64,000 bases of DNA, taken from assembly GCF_030272615.1 (NCBI RefSeq), contig NC_081409.1, positions 241,324,332-241,388,331 of the forward strand, in the 5' to 3' direction. The stretch is from Cryptomeria japonica (lineage: Eukaryota; Streptophyta; Pinopsida; Cupressales; Cupressaceae). The notes beneath the pieces were generated by a model. The model saw only the letters and a program-made list of their open reading frames with translations, did no database searches and was not told where the DNA came from. This document shows positions 11,175-21,855 of this stretch, in pieces. Numbering within the stretch: the first letter of the stretch is position 1; every line of letters starts with the position of its first letter. The position numbers and the translations under genes are program-made.

Positions 11175-13239
11175 TTGTCTAGAATCTCTCTATGAGCAGA
11201 AGAGATTTGAAGTAGTTCAAGAATGGAGATTTGAGCGGTTGTTCACTTTAATTGTTCAACAATGCTATAACCAGAAGAAGATGATGAAGCCAAATGTTTG
11301 GGTTTAGCTGTGATCCTATCTGGTCGTTTCTTTGAAGAAGTTCTTAGATTTGACGTTGTCAACGGATTTGATGATGTTTGATCAAGAGAGGAAGAGCTAA
11401 CCCCTTTAAGAATACCTTCTTTTGAGCGTGGGTTACAACATTTGCAATTTGTGTTTTATTTTGTTTATCTTTAACTATGATCATGTTGCAATATTTAGAT
11501 TGGGAAGATTCAATCATGTTGAGCACATTGTCGTTGTTGGTGTAGGTGTAATTGACTTTGGCACCTCCCTTGGATTTTGAGGAATCACCTTGTTCATAAG
11601 CAGGTAAAGGATCTTTGAAGGCTTTATGATCAACATTAGTTGTATGGTTTCCAACAACAATTTTTCCAACATCGATGAGGTCTTGAATCTCGTGTTTGAG
11701 TTTCATGCAGTTATTTGTTGTATGACCCTCGTTTCTATGATATTCATAGTACTTGTTTTCTCTCCACCATTTAGGTTTGACCTCGGGATCATATGGCTTA
11801 GAGTTGTCTGGCAATGTGATCAGTTCATTTGCCAATATAGTTTAAAAGCTAACTCATAGGATTCACCTAGAGGAGTAAAATCACGCTTAGGTTTTGAAAC
11901 CCAGGGCTTCTCTTTAAACCACTCTTTTGATTTCTTAGGTGGGTTTTTTGTAGCGCTTTCAGCTGCTTTGAGGGATGTATGTCGCTAGTCAGGTTGAATA
12001 CTACAGGTTTTGATTTTGGTTCAACATTATCAACCACTCCCTCATTAACAACATTTCTGTTATTATCTTTGTCATACTTCCAGTATATGTTCTTTTCTTT
12101 GGAACTAGAGCCTTGATGTATCTCTTTACAAAGTGATATCTACTTTCCTTACAATCACGTCTTCCATCTTGAGAGCACTATCTACCATTTTGTTGAATGA
12201 ATGGTATACTTGTATTTGGATACTATATTACAACTCAGGAATCAGATTATTGACAAAGATGTCCATTTTCTCATAATAAGGAATGGGTTGTGAATACCAA
12301 GAGAACCTCTTTCTCCAACGCTAAAGAAAAGTAAGAAAAGGTTCTCATGTTTTTTGTTTAGTATTACAAAGCTTGATCATTGTGACCGGATGGCGAATCT
12401 TATAGGAGTATTGTTGTAGAAATAATTCAACCAGTTCTTCAAAAGATTTAATCCCTATACGTAGGCTTGAGAACCATTCCATAGCTTGTCCTCCTAAAAT
12501 TCTTGGAAAGAGGCGCATGAGATAAGTATGTTTGTGCATGAACTCCATACATAGGGCACAAAATTCTCAGACATGGTCCTGGGGATCTGAGTCGCCATCA
12601 TATTTATCGAACTTAGGAATTTATGTTTTGGAAGGAAACAGAGGCATGTAGAGACTCTTGTCGAATGGAAATGGACAAATCGTATCCAAGGAATATTTCA
12701 TAGGAGATTTGTCTCTCTCTCATTTCCCTAAACTCAGTTTGTAGTTCTTGTAGTTGTTTTGTCATCAATGCTAGTGGATTATCATCTTCTTTAGTGATAA
12801 GACTTTCAACATTGTAATCAGGGGGAGTTTAGCTCCTTGTTTGACCAATTCTAGAAAGTGTTCTTCTTTTTCTCGGGCCATGATAATCTTCACCATCTTT
12901 TTGAAGTTTGTCTTCTTGACATTTTTCTATTGTTTCTTCTCTGGGTTTAGAAACTTCAGAATCGCTGGAAGAGGAATCACTATCATTAGCCTAGATACTA
13001 ATGTCATCACGAGCTTTATGTTTATCAGTCTCTTTTTCTTGTCTTCCTTCAGACATATTGGAAGATAAGGATTGATTCAAAAATGGTTTGTTTGAAGACT
13101 AAGGTTTGTCTGAGTATCGTTGTTCAAAAGATTCCTTAAAAATTGGTTGCTCTTAGTAAAAAGGATTGGTTTGCAATGTTACTGTCTCTTCCTTTGTCTT
13201 CTTCTTGTTCTTAGAAGAGCTCCTGGTTTGAATAGGCAT
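11175..13239 (-). pseudogene. E1 Gag, broken
   Basis: Capsid and nucleocapsid region. The ATG at 13239 opens a frame MPIQTRSSSK that is rich in Lys, Glu and Ser, with several stops. The capsid-like part (12750-12345) has RLFPRILGGQAMEWFSSL and GIKSFEELVELF, the retrotransposon gag family signature. The nucleocapsid knuckle lies at about 11751-11707: YEYH, then EGH, then NNC. It is a CX2HX4HX4C form in which the first Cys has become Tyr. KAFKDPLPAYEQG follows, as in E2 and E3. Frame breaks at about 11835-12345 and many stops show decay. Confidence 0.8.
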
Positions 13240-13639
13240 TTACAACTGATGTGACCGAGAGTCAGATGTGATGCAGATGTCGAGATTAAATCAAAGCTAG
13301 TTACGCGTTTTAACATAGTGATTTAGAGAGGTGACTAAGACCTAGTTTGGTTTCAGGAACGATCTATCCTGTGTGAGACGTGATCTAAGAAACCTAGGTT
13401 GATTTTGATAAGCGATTGATAATCAATTGATAAGCGATTTGATAAGTTTGATAATCAATTGATTTGAACTAGCTGGGAGATAATCGACAAAGTCGTGCAA
13501 CACAATGACAGAGGTACACTATCGAGGTTGTTTATGTTCAGGATAATGATGACCAGATTTACGATCACTATGGACTGATTAGGCAAGTATGATAGTTCTA
13601 GAAAAGTATGCAAATAGACAAGTTAGACTAACAAAATCA

Positions 13640-13920
13640 GAGATTCGTACGACAGAGGATACTAACTCGGACGATAATTTTATAGGTTCTAGATGACACA
13701 GACAGTTTCTCGTATGAGTTTCTGCCTATACTCGAACGACAATTTAACGTTTACCAGACGAAAGCTTGTCACGGACCAGAATGACTCGTATGACAAAGTT
13801 TATAAGCTCGAACGACAATCCTCAGAGACCAGAATGACAGTTTAAATAAGCCAGAACGACAAACTAGAAGACCTGAATGACAATGTATTCAACTCGTTCG
13901 ATGAATTAGGAAGATCATAC
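13640..13920 (-). repeat. E1 leader motif array, gag-side block
   Basis: The plus strand shows TTCGTACGACAG, ACTCGGACGATAA, CTCGTATGAG, CTCGAACGACAA, CTCGTATGACAA, CTCGAACGACAA, CCAGAACGACAA, CCTGAATGACAA. Reverse complement consensus: TTGTCGTACGAG, as in the antisense intron. Confidence 0.78.
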
Positions 13921-14703
13921 AACTATTGTGATCAAAGACAAATTTTTGACAAGGAGACTGAGTTTTTCGACCACTCAATTTTGATTTTTTTGGTGTTTTT
14001 GAGTTTTTCCAGTTTTTTTAGATTTTTCAGTTTTTTTCAGTTTTAGCTTCGGACGAAAAAGAAAAACACAACAAACACGTGAGATCCAAAGTGACATCAA
14101 ACACGACACGCTAATTCTAAAGAAATTGGTTGAGAGAGAAAACCTTTGTTTATAGATTCAAGTACACACCCAATAGCTAATCAGAACACGGTAGTTGAGT
14201 CGCATGTAATGGATTCTCAACGTCGTATTAGTTGACTCCAAACCCTAATGAGGGCACAAAATGGCAAGTATCTTAGCAGAGTTACTATCGCTCTTTCACA
14301 AAGATTATCCCCCTTTCGGAAATGAATCAAGTAGTTGTTATTTAAAAGTTCGTAGTAAGGATTTCCGTTTGAAATTACCCCTTGAAGTCACGCAAGCGCG
14401 ATTGAGGCGTATAGCCGGACAAGGTACCAAAACAAGTTGTAGTCAGGCAAGCGTGATTGAGACCGCGAGGCCCTACAAAATGCCTGATATGAGAGATCTC
14501 AAAAGAGAAAACTCAAATAATCCCATCCCCGGAGACTTTAATCCCGAAAGGCCTATTTATTATAGTGAGTTGGAATGCTTGGGTTTAGTTGTACTCACTT
14601 GGGTCGTTCTCATAGGGTGATTACTTTTTCCCACTGTGACGGCCCCGCTAAAAGGTACACAAATCTAAAACTTAGAAAAAGCTTCAAGGGTCTGGATTTC
14701 TGA

Positions 14704-14719
14704 TTGTCTGTGCAGACAA
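14704..14719 (-). other. E1 leader hairpin
   Basis: TTGTCTG and CAGACAA can pair around TG. It is flanked by TATGCTCT on the gag-distal side and ATCAGAAA/CCAGAC on the other (minus strand). E2 and E3 have different stems in the same frame of flanking sequence. Confidence 0.6.
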
Positions 14720-15059
14720 GAGCATACTTTCCCACCTCTTAGATTTTTCTTAAAACACAAAAGACAGATTTATTCATTAACCAAATAGCAATTTAAGTGC
14801 CTAAAAATGAATTAAAAAATACACGATATTTAGTCGATTCTCCTTAGGCAACCTGCAAAACCAACACACCAGTAGTCATGTTGTTTTTTATTCTTTGACA
14901 TGCGTGAGTTTGATTTGATAAATTCTTTGACAAACGTTCTGCAGAAAATGAGTTAGGTTGTGAAAATCTTAGGCAGACAAAAGACAATTCAAGGTTAGCG
15001 TAAGTGAAATTCAAAGCCAAGTCAAGAAAACCCTAAAAATATATTGTTTATAGAATGAG

Positions 15060-15245
15060 AAACTCAAAAATTCGTACGACAATTTCCATAGTGCGGAACA
15101 AGTATTCTCACCAGACCGAACGAGTAAACCCCAAAAGCAGACGACAAAGCAGAAACTCGTATGATGATTACCACAGAGTCGAACGAGTATTCCCAAAACT
15201 CGTCCTATAATGAATAAAAGCTCATACGACCTTTTGCAAAGACTA
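15060..15245 (-). repeat. E1 leader motif array, PBS-side block
   Basis: The plus strand shows TTCGTACGACAA, CCGAACGAGTA, CAGACGACAA, CTCGTATGATGA, TCGAACGAGTA, CTCATACGACC. This is the same motif family as 13640-13920, some copies in the other orientation because the core is palindromic. Confidence 0.7.
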
Positions 15246-15306
15246 TATGGACAAAAAACCTGAAGAAAAAAAAAAGATCTTGCAAGGCCGAAAATGAAAT
15301 TCTCGA

Positions 15307-15324
15307 GCCTTACGGTGGGCGCCA
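15307..15324 (-). other. E1 primer binding site
   Basis: The minus strand reads TGGCGCCCACCGTAAGGC, four bases from the 5' LTR. E2 and E3 have the same site with one or two changes each (TGGCACCCACCATGGGGC, TGGCGCCCACCGTGGGGC). The donor tRNA was not assigned. Confidence 0.88.
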
Positions 15325-15328
15325 AAAA

Positions 15329-16363
15329 TGTGTGTCTGAAAAGTGGATTTGTATCGGTATATGTACTTGAATACACAACACTTCAATTAAGTCATTAGAT
15401 GCATGGTTAGTAAATCAATAATCAATGATGAACAATAAACCATTACAAAGTGACCTAGTGCCTTCTAGTAGATGTGAGTTTAGTTTTTCTCTCAGATTTT
15501 CATATGCAACACCAGTGACTAGATGACACCTAAACGAAGGATTGAATCTATATGAGTATGGAATTGAGCTAAATGGATGCAAGATTAAGCTAGATATACA
15601 TGATTAATCTAACATGATTTAAGCAATATTAATCTAGATGATTTAACAAATATGCAATAACTAATATGTAATATCTCAATGCACAAATCTCAATAAGCTT
15701 AGAGCAAAAACAACATAATAACAATAATCTTTAGGTTCTTCTTTTATGAGAGATGAGGGCCTGAATTTATAGAAAATCCAGAGAGAGACCAATGGTCAAG
15801 ATCAATCAACGATGAGCGGCAAAGATTCTCCAAGAGTAAGCACAATCCAAGTGAATTGATGTGATTGACTGCTTTTCTCAACTTTAAAGAAAATTGAACT
15901 AATTTTAAGAAAAAATCCGAAAAACAAATTTATTTCATATTTCATATTTTGATATTCAATTTTGATTTTTAATTCATTTAATTCCTTTTCTAAGATTTTT
16001 TCAATTTAATTCCATTTTGATTTCTTTTCTCAATTTTAAATTCTTTTTCAAATTAATTCCTTTTTTTCCAATTAATTATTTTTTGATGTTTTAATGGCAA
16101 ATTGATTTATTAATTAAATATGCTAGGATATTTAATTGAATAAATAAGATAATTGATTAAAATGATTTACTTGGAATGATTAATTAATTAAATGATTATT
16201 TTATTAATATTGAGTGATTTATTTGCCATGTGACATTGATGACTGAGAATTAATTAATTAATTAGGTGGTCATAATTGATTTAATTTGGCTTTGGTTAGG
16301 ACCTTGGTGATGTAGTCGAGATTAGGGGCCCATGGTTTAGGTGACCATTTTTAGGGTATTATA
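15329..16363 (-). repeat. E1 5' LTR
   Basis: 1035 bases. In element direction it begins TATAATACCC (TG changed to TA) and ends CAGACACACA. A TATA box, CTATAAAT on the minus strand, lies at 15765-15772, so transcription would run leftwards into gag. Poly-T and TTAATTAA-rich U3 sequence lies at 15890-16270. Confidence 0.92.
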
Positions 16364-16954
16364 TTGAGCCCTTATTCACTCTCTCTCTGTCCAAGTTCGA
16401 TGCAATATGGGAATTAATTGATCATGCTTTGGTGGATCCTCATGGATTCCCTTCGTCATTCCCTTTGCCCGTTGATTTAGAGTCTTCAGATGAATCCTCT
16501 AATGGATTATAATCAAGGTGATTCAAGTCTATATTTTGCACATAATCATGCTCAAGGTCTATGGTTAGTCTTTTTTAACATGATATGTTCTTTTGTTGGG
16601 TTTGATTTAGTTTCAAGTGCAGAGGGTGATTGTTTTCCCCTCAATTTTGATGTTGAACAGATCTTAGTATTAGCTTGTTGAAGGTTTAAGTTATAGTGAG
16701 GGTTGATATCTTCCCCTCCTCTTGTTATGTATAGTTATGGTTGAGGGTGATTACTTCCCCTCCTTTTATTTACATGTATTTATGATATTATGATAAAATT
16801 TATACTATTTCAAGCTTCAACTTTTTACCCTTAAAAAATAATATTACTATTTTAATATCATAATTAGTAAAATATTTATACCATTAATATTAAAATTATT
16901 ATATTAGTCTTATTATTATAATATTATATTATTGTTATATTATTTTATATATAT
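16364..16954. other. Flank between E1 and the L1 3' end
   Basis: The first part (16367-16507, plus strand) is an open tail of 46 codons ending TAA, with WELIDHALVDPHGF and a Ser/Glu-rich end; I do not recognise it. Then three degenerate copies of GAGGGTGATTnnTTCCCCTC (about 16622, 16698, 16743), each with GAGGG/CCCTC able to pair. 16790-16954 is almost pure A and T. The first part may be the 3' end of a gene or element interrupted by E1. Confidence 0.5.
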
Positions 16955-17411
16955 AAGTAACCTCAAAAAGGGTTTAGTAACCGAACAATGGGCAGAGCCC
17001 AAGAACAAAACTAAAAAAAGGAAGTCATAACAAAGTTAAGGCACTCGACCTAGCTAGAGGTAACATCAACTAAACAAACTACTCAATAACCACAATGAAA
17101 ACATAGAGAAGGTTGAAACAAGGACCACAATAAGACCAAAAATGAACCACAAGAAATAATAGAAGAAGATCATTATCAAAAGTTGGGCAGCTAATATCAA
17201 TTGAATTCTGACCACACCCAAACTAGAATACCAATCCAAAATACATCGACATGGCCTTCACTGGATTAATCAAGCAGATGTTTCTTGATATCCTCCTAAA
17301 ACAATCTGATCACCTCTAAAGGGTAATTCTCCATCCATCTGAGCCAAATTCTACCACTATCATCCAAATTGTTACCATGATTAGTTGCCTAGACCGCCAC
17401 CTTATTGTCAT
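16955..17411 (-). pseudogene. L1 RNase H end and 3' UTR, left of E2
   Basis: On the minus strand the frame starting at 17411 continues the RNase H read from 53387: HIKRD on the right side joins DNKVAV, a stop, then ATNHGNN, which matches the H-x-x-R-x-x-N-x-x-A-D end of L1 RNase H. It goes on with IWLRWMENYPLEV and stops by about 17200. The rest is 3' UTR, ending with an AT run near 16955. The catalytic His is present; the Ala-Asp of the family reads Ala-Val here. Confidence 0.8.
17407..17411. other. Target duplication GTCAT, left copy (E2)
   Basis: GTCAT immediately before the left LTR of E2. The second copy is 53382-53386, immediately after the right LTR. Confidence 0.93.
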
Positions 17412-18575
17412 TGTGTCGACTTGAATTTCATCATCGGAATACAACCTGTAACATATTAGTTTCACAAAATACAAAGAAAATACTACAGGAAATCCAAACT
17501 CAACCAATGAAACTACATGAAATTGTTATAAAATAAAAACACTATTTTTACCTTCATAATTTAAGTCTCATTGTGTCCTAACTCCATTGTTCTTGGTTGC
17601 AGATGGTGTGCTCTCAGACAAGCACTGGTAGCTTCCAAGATGGCATGTAAAGAATGGTCTAATAAATTATAGTTAACTGATACTATTATATGCAATGTTA
17701 AATGATTATACTATTTGCTTCAAGATTAAAACTCACAGATGCATAAGTTTTCACAAATGATTAGCTTTGAAAACCCACTTGAAGACTAACTCTTTCTCAA
17801 CTCAAACTCCTGATCTTATAGACTTTGAGAGGATAAGATGATGTGGCCCATATCAATGGTCATGATCAGATCTACAGATTTGGATGGTTGTGAGTAAAGG
17901 TGAAGGTTGAGAGAAGGGGGGGGGGAGAAGACAAGTGTCACTCATTTCACCTTGACTGTGTTGCTGACTGAGGGAATATAGGGATGGTTGGAGAAGATTT
18001 AGGCATGAGAGGACACGTGGACTCAAGTCTTTCCTAAGATGTAGGGATGTTGGAGAGAATATAGAATAAGGTTAGGAAATATGTGTACGTACACAATATT
18101 TCATTAAATTTGGAGGTTGAAGATGAGTGGCTAATAAATGTTTTATTTATTTTAATTTTGTTGAATTAATTTAGCCACATGATGGATGAGTTGGCAAAGG
18201 AAAGATGAAGTGGAGATGGAAGGTGAGTTGGAAATGAAAATAAATAATTTAGGAAATCATTTAATATTTTGAGACTATAGGATAGAAGAATAATCATTAG
18301 ATATTAGATATTCGAATGATTGGAGGAGATAATTAAATATTAGATATTTAATTAATTGATCAGAAGAATAATTAAATATTGGATATTTAATTAATTAGAG
18401 GAATAGGATAGATGAATTAATTAATAAAATATTTTAATTAAATTAATTAATAGAAAGACACGAAATGAATTAAATAAATTAATCTTTTCAAATTAACTAT
18501 TTAATAGAAGAAGAATTATTAAATAAATATAAAATATTTATTTAATTGCTCATAGCCAATTTTTATGTGTATACA
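17412..18575 (-). repeat. E2 3' LTR
   Basis: 1164 bases, in element direction TGTATACACA to GTCGACACA. A G9 run stands near 17917. Palindromic AT-rich units ATTAAATATT(A/G)GATATTTAAT repeat at about 18320-18410 and are also in the right LTR. TATA segment CTATAAGATC (minus strand) near 17815-17824. Confidence 0.93.
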
Positions 18576-18589
18576 TTTTGCCCCTTTTA
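18576..18589 (-). other. E2 polypurine tract
   Basis: The minus strand reads TAAAAGGGGCAAAA just before the 3' LTR. Confidence 0.82.
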
Positions 18590-18914
18590 GAATAGAAATG
18601 ATGTCAAGAGAACATTGTTTCAAAGATTAAATCAAGTCTCGATAATGTGCCTGATAGAGATAAAAATCCTGATTGTGTGCCCCCTCGAGAGATTGGTCGT
18701 GAATTTGTTGAATAATTTTGATAAGCGATTGATCTCACAATAATTGAAAAGGTCCATCAATTAAATTTTTTCATAAAAAAATATATATAATTGCCCCGTT
18801 GAAAAATATTAATTACCCTTCCAAATAGGAAATGTAAAATTAACCAAAGTTAATTTTATTTTCATTTGCATCCTTGTCAGCTTTGTGAAGAAATTGTCTT
18901 GGTGAGGTGGCAAA
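18590..18914. other. E2 stretch upstream of antisense gene
   Basis: No gene. It holds a CCCCCTCGAGAG motif at about 18679, like the one in E1, and TATATATAA at 18782-18790, the only TATA-like box seen, 125 bases before the antisense ATG. Confidence 0.5.
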
Positions 18915-21855
18915 ATGGTGATCTCGTTGGAGAACCATCGATTTGAGCGTGTTCGACAATATCAGCGACCTCCTGAGTATGGGTATCTAGTTTGTATCTT
19001 ATCCTGAATTTCTCGCAACTTGTCGTTTGATTTTTCATATTTATTTAGCATGTTTTTTGCTATTTTTGAATTTTTCGATTTTTGGATTATGTTTAGCGTT
19101 TTTGCTTTCTGTTTTAGTGCTTTTGCATTTAAAGTTAGTGCATATGATCATTTTGTAAGCGCATGTGTGATGTATGTTAGCGTTTTTGCTTGGCCAGCGC
19201 TTTTGCTCTTAGTTTTTGTGCTTTTGATGCTTAAAACAACACTTTTGTTCGTTTCACACATATGCTCGAAGGTTTAGCACTTTTGTTAAAAAGGTTTATG
19301 CATATGTATGATTTAGTGTCTACGTTCAATAGAATAGCGCTTTTGTTAAAAGGATTAGCGCTTTTGCTTCTGATGAATGTGTTTGATGTATTTCATAGTA
19401 AAAAAATTCACTTTGATGATTAGATTTAGGCATTTTGATGCGCAATTGTGATGAATAGTTACTTGATTGTTTGATTTGATAATGTTGATTGATAGGATAA
19501 AAGATTGATCGATTTGATTTGATTTGATAGAGTAGCTCTAAGAAACCAATTTAGTTTCTAATGAAGAGCATAGCAGAGTTTGCTTGAACTCAATGATTGA
19601 TAGAAAACTATGATTGATAGGTTTAAATTGATTTGATGGCTTGATTTGCTTCATGTGAAAATATTTATCAATTGTTGTTGTTAGAGATTAGTGATCTCTT
19701 TGATTTGATAGATAGATGATTGATGATTGAATTTTCTTGGTAAACAGGAGAAACTTGATGTTCTCCAGTGTCAGGAGAAATTTCTGGCGATGTGGCACTT
19801 AGTGCCAGAGCTTATATAAGTAGAGATAAGACATATAGATGCCTATGGATTACGCCGCTTGTTATACATGTCTGATATTACCCATAATAGGGAATTGTTG
19901 ACAGTGTTAGCTGAGAGATGGCATAGCGAGCATAACACTTTCCACCTGCCCACGGGTGAGATTAGTGTGACGCTTGAGGATGTCTACAAGATTCTCCACA
20001 TCCTAGTCACCGGTGAGTTAGTTCAATATGATTGTCAGGTTCGTGGAGGGACAGAGGCGTGCAAAGCCATATTTGGTGATGAGAGCATTTTGAGAGGAGA
20101 GATCCGATGGGAGGATATGATTATGTATTACGAGACTCTCCCTGTGATTCTTGCAAGTTTGATTGGGGGTTTCATTTGTCCAAATAAGAGATCTCGAGGT
20201 TTTGTTTTTGGTTGGGGTGAGATTATTCAGAGCATGATGTAGCATCGAACTCGATATGCGTGGGGTGTTTGCATGCTTTCTCATTTGTATCATGATCTTC
20301 ATCAGGTTGTTTTTGATGATGGTGCTAGTCTGTCGACAGGATGCACACTTTTGCAAATCTAGTGTTGGGAGCACATTGCTATTACTCGGCCTATTCATCA
20401 TAGAGATTGTGGTGAGAGACAGCCATATGTTTATCTGTATGTAGGTATCCTTACTCAGCATAAGCTGGGTAAGATGGAGTATTGGCATTGGGTTCTTGAT
20501 TCACTGGATAGTGTTATTTGGAGACCTTATATTGATTGTGAGCCATGGATGGATGATGCACAGACATTACCATTTATTATGCAGAGTAGATATCTCATTG
20601 GTCGGACTCCATTCATTGTTGAGAGACAGTTGATTAGTCGCATTTTGAGACAGTTTGGTATCATTCAGCCTATGCCTAGTAGTGTCACGATACATGCACA
20701 ACAGTACAAAGATAGGCGAGATTGAGGACCTTCTTTTTCATTTGAGTTAGCACGTGTAGAGTTTCTGGCTACTCCTAGGGTAGCTTATGATATGAGATTG
20801 CACATTCTTGGTCCTGGGGTTACTGCAGATTATGCTCGGTACATATTGGCACACCCGTTTCCTCGTATTACCGATCCAATAGATCCTCCTCCTAGCTCAA
20901 TAGATGAGGATGACGATTCAGATGATCCAGTTATCAGGAGACGTAGATGGAGATGAGAGCTTAGAGCTGCTTAGGAGGCCGGAGGGGATGGAGATGAGGG
21001 AGGAGATGGAGGTGGTGGCAGTAGGAGACCCGGACGGAGAGGAGGGCGATTGAGAGTCTATGGAGGATCGTTTGGACCAGTTGGCAGGATTGGGAGACTG
21101 CTTCCTATGGGTGGGAGAGAGGTTGTATGGATTAGGAGGGATATTGGTAGGGTAGGGATGAGATCACCGAGAGGGTTGCCATTGATAGGATGACTGGACT
21201 AGATGGGGGTTGCGGAAGAGGCATTGATTTTGGTCAGATTCAGCCAGACCCTAGGGTTATTGCAACGCATGGTGGAGAGGACAAGGATTCAGAGGATCAT
21301 GTTCTACTCATTAGATGATGGGTTCTGAGAGCTACTCGAACTGAGATTCCAACAGGTGGATAAGGAGGTGGAGATGAGGGTATTGGCGTTCATGTGCCAC
21401 AACAGGATGTGTCAGAGAAGGATCTGCCAGAGTAGGATCTGCCAGAGTAGGAGACCATTGATAGTCTTAGAGAACAGATAGATCAGCTTAGAGAACAGAT
21501 ATAGACACTCATGATAGAGAGAGACACATTTGTTAGGAGACAACAGGATACTCAGGGTCATTTTGATCACATTCAGCAGGTTGGATCAAGCACTCTCTCA
21601 GCTGATATTGTTAGAGCACTAGTTCGGGTTGGGAAGGAGACTTCCCGTTGGCGATGACTATATGAGGATTTAGTCACAGAGAGCTAGAGAGCAGGTAGTT
21701 ATCATACCACTATGAGGATGGATACTAGCAATGGTGGAGTCATGGGACCTCCTCAGAGGAGTGGTGATCATGGGAGATGGGCATCTGAAGGGTCTTCTCG
21801 CCTACAGCCACTGAGACAGACAAAGTCGAGTGGTAGTGGTGCAGGACAACCTTGA
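18915..21855 (+). pseudogene. E2 antisense gene: plant mobile domain protein, two exons
   Basis: Exon 1 is 18915-18989, exactly 25 codons, with HRFERVRQYQRPPEYG. The intron is 18990-19747 (GTTTGT donor, GTAAACAG acceptor). Exon 2 starts in the same phase at 19748. The PMD runs from about 19850 to 20700: RWHSEHNTFHLPTGEISVTL, then GGFICPNKRSRGF, CWEHI (20370), and GRTPFIVERQLISRILRQFG. Stops stand at about 19817, 20240, 20360 and 20723. After the PMD come an Asp-rich part (20900), a Gly/Arg-rich part (20980-21060), then a frameshift between about 21060 and 21450, a heptad-like LREQIDQLREQI (21460-21500) and a Gly/Gln/Ser tail ending at 21855. It lies opposite to pol and downstream of it. Same architecture as in E1 and E3. 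Confidence 0.85.
19045..19370 (+). repeat. E2 motif array in antisense intron (TTAGCGCTTTTG)
   Basis: At least ten copies: TTTAGCGTTTTTGC (19092), TTTAGTGCTTTTGC (19114), TTAGCGTTTTTGC (19168), CAGCGCTTTTGC (19195), TTTAGCACTTTTG (19273), ATAGCGCTTTTG (19334), TTAGCGCTTTTGC (19355) and weaker ones. The reverse complement fills 33165-33485 near the PBS. Confidence 0.85.

Larger units (their letters stand above)
13240..15306 (-). other. E1 leader between gag and PBS
   Basis: About 2 kb without a convincing gene. It holds two blocks of the TTGTCGTACGAG motif, a T-rich stretch (13975-14045), and a conserved segment (14560-14760) shared with E2 and E3 that includes a hairpin at 14704-14719. A plus-strand frame at 14261-14620 has no counterpart in E2 or E3. 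Confidence 0.75.
1..16363 (-). mobile_element. Tat-lineage Ty3/gypsy retrotransposon E1 (left end cut)
   Basis: Large LTR retrotransposon read on the minus strand. The right LTR (15329-16363) is complete. The left LTR begins outside the window; base 1 aligns with base 15704 of the right copy, so about 375 bases are missing. Between them, in element order, lie PBS, leader, gag, protease, linker, RT and RNase H, a second RNase H, integrase, a spacer, and a plus-strand plant-mobile-domain gene. The order protease-RT-RNase H-integrase marks Ty3/gypsy, and the extra RNase H between RNase H and integrase marks the Tat lineage. Total size would be close to 16.7 kb. Stops and frameshifts in all frames show an inactive copy. 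The target duplication cannot be checked; the right flank begins TTGAG. Confidence 0.93.

Noticed and set aside
14261-14620. 119-residue plus-strand frame in the E1 leader
   Set aside because: No counterpart in the leaders of E2 or E3, no domain recognised, and it overlaps the conserved RNA segment at its end.
17990-18600. Gene in the long AT-rich stretch
   Set aside because: It is the U3 part of the E2 3' LTR, repeated at 52800-53381.
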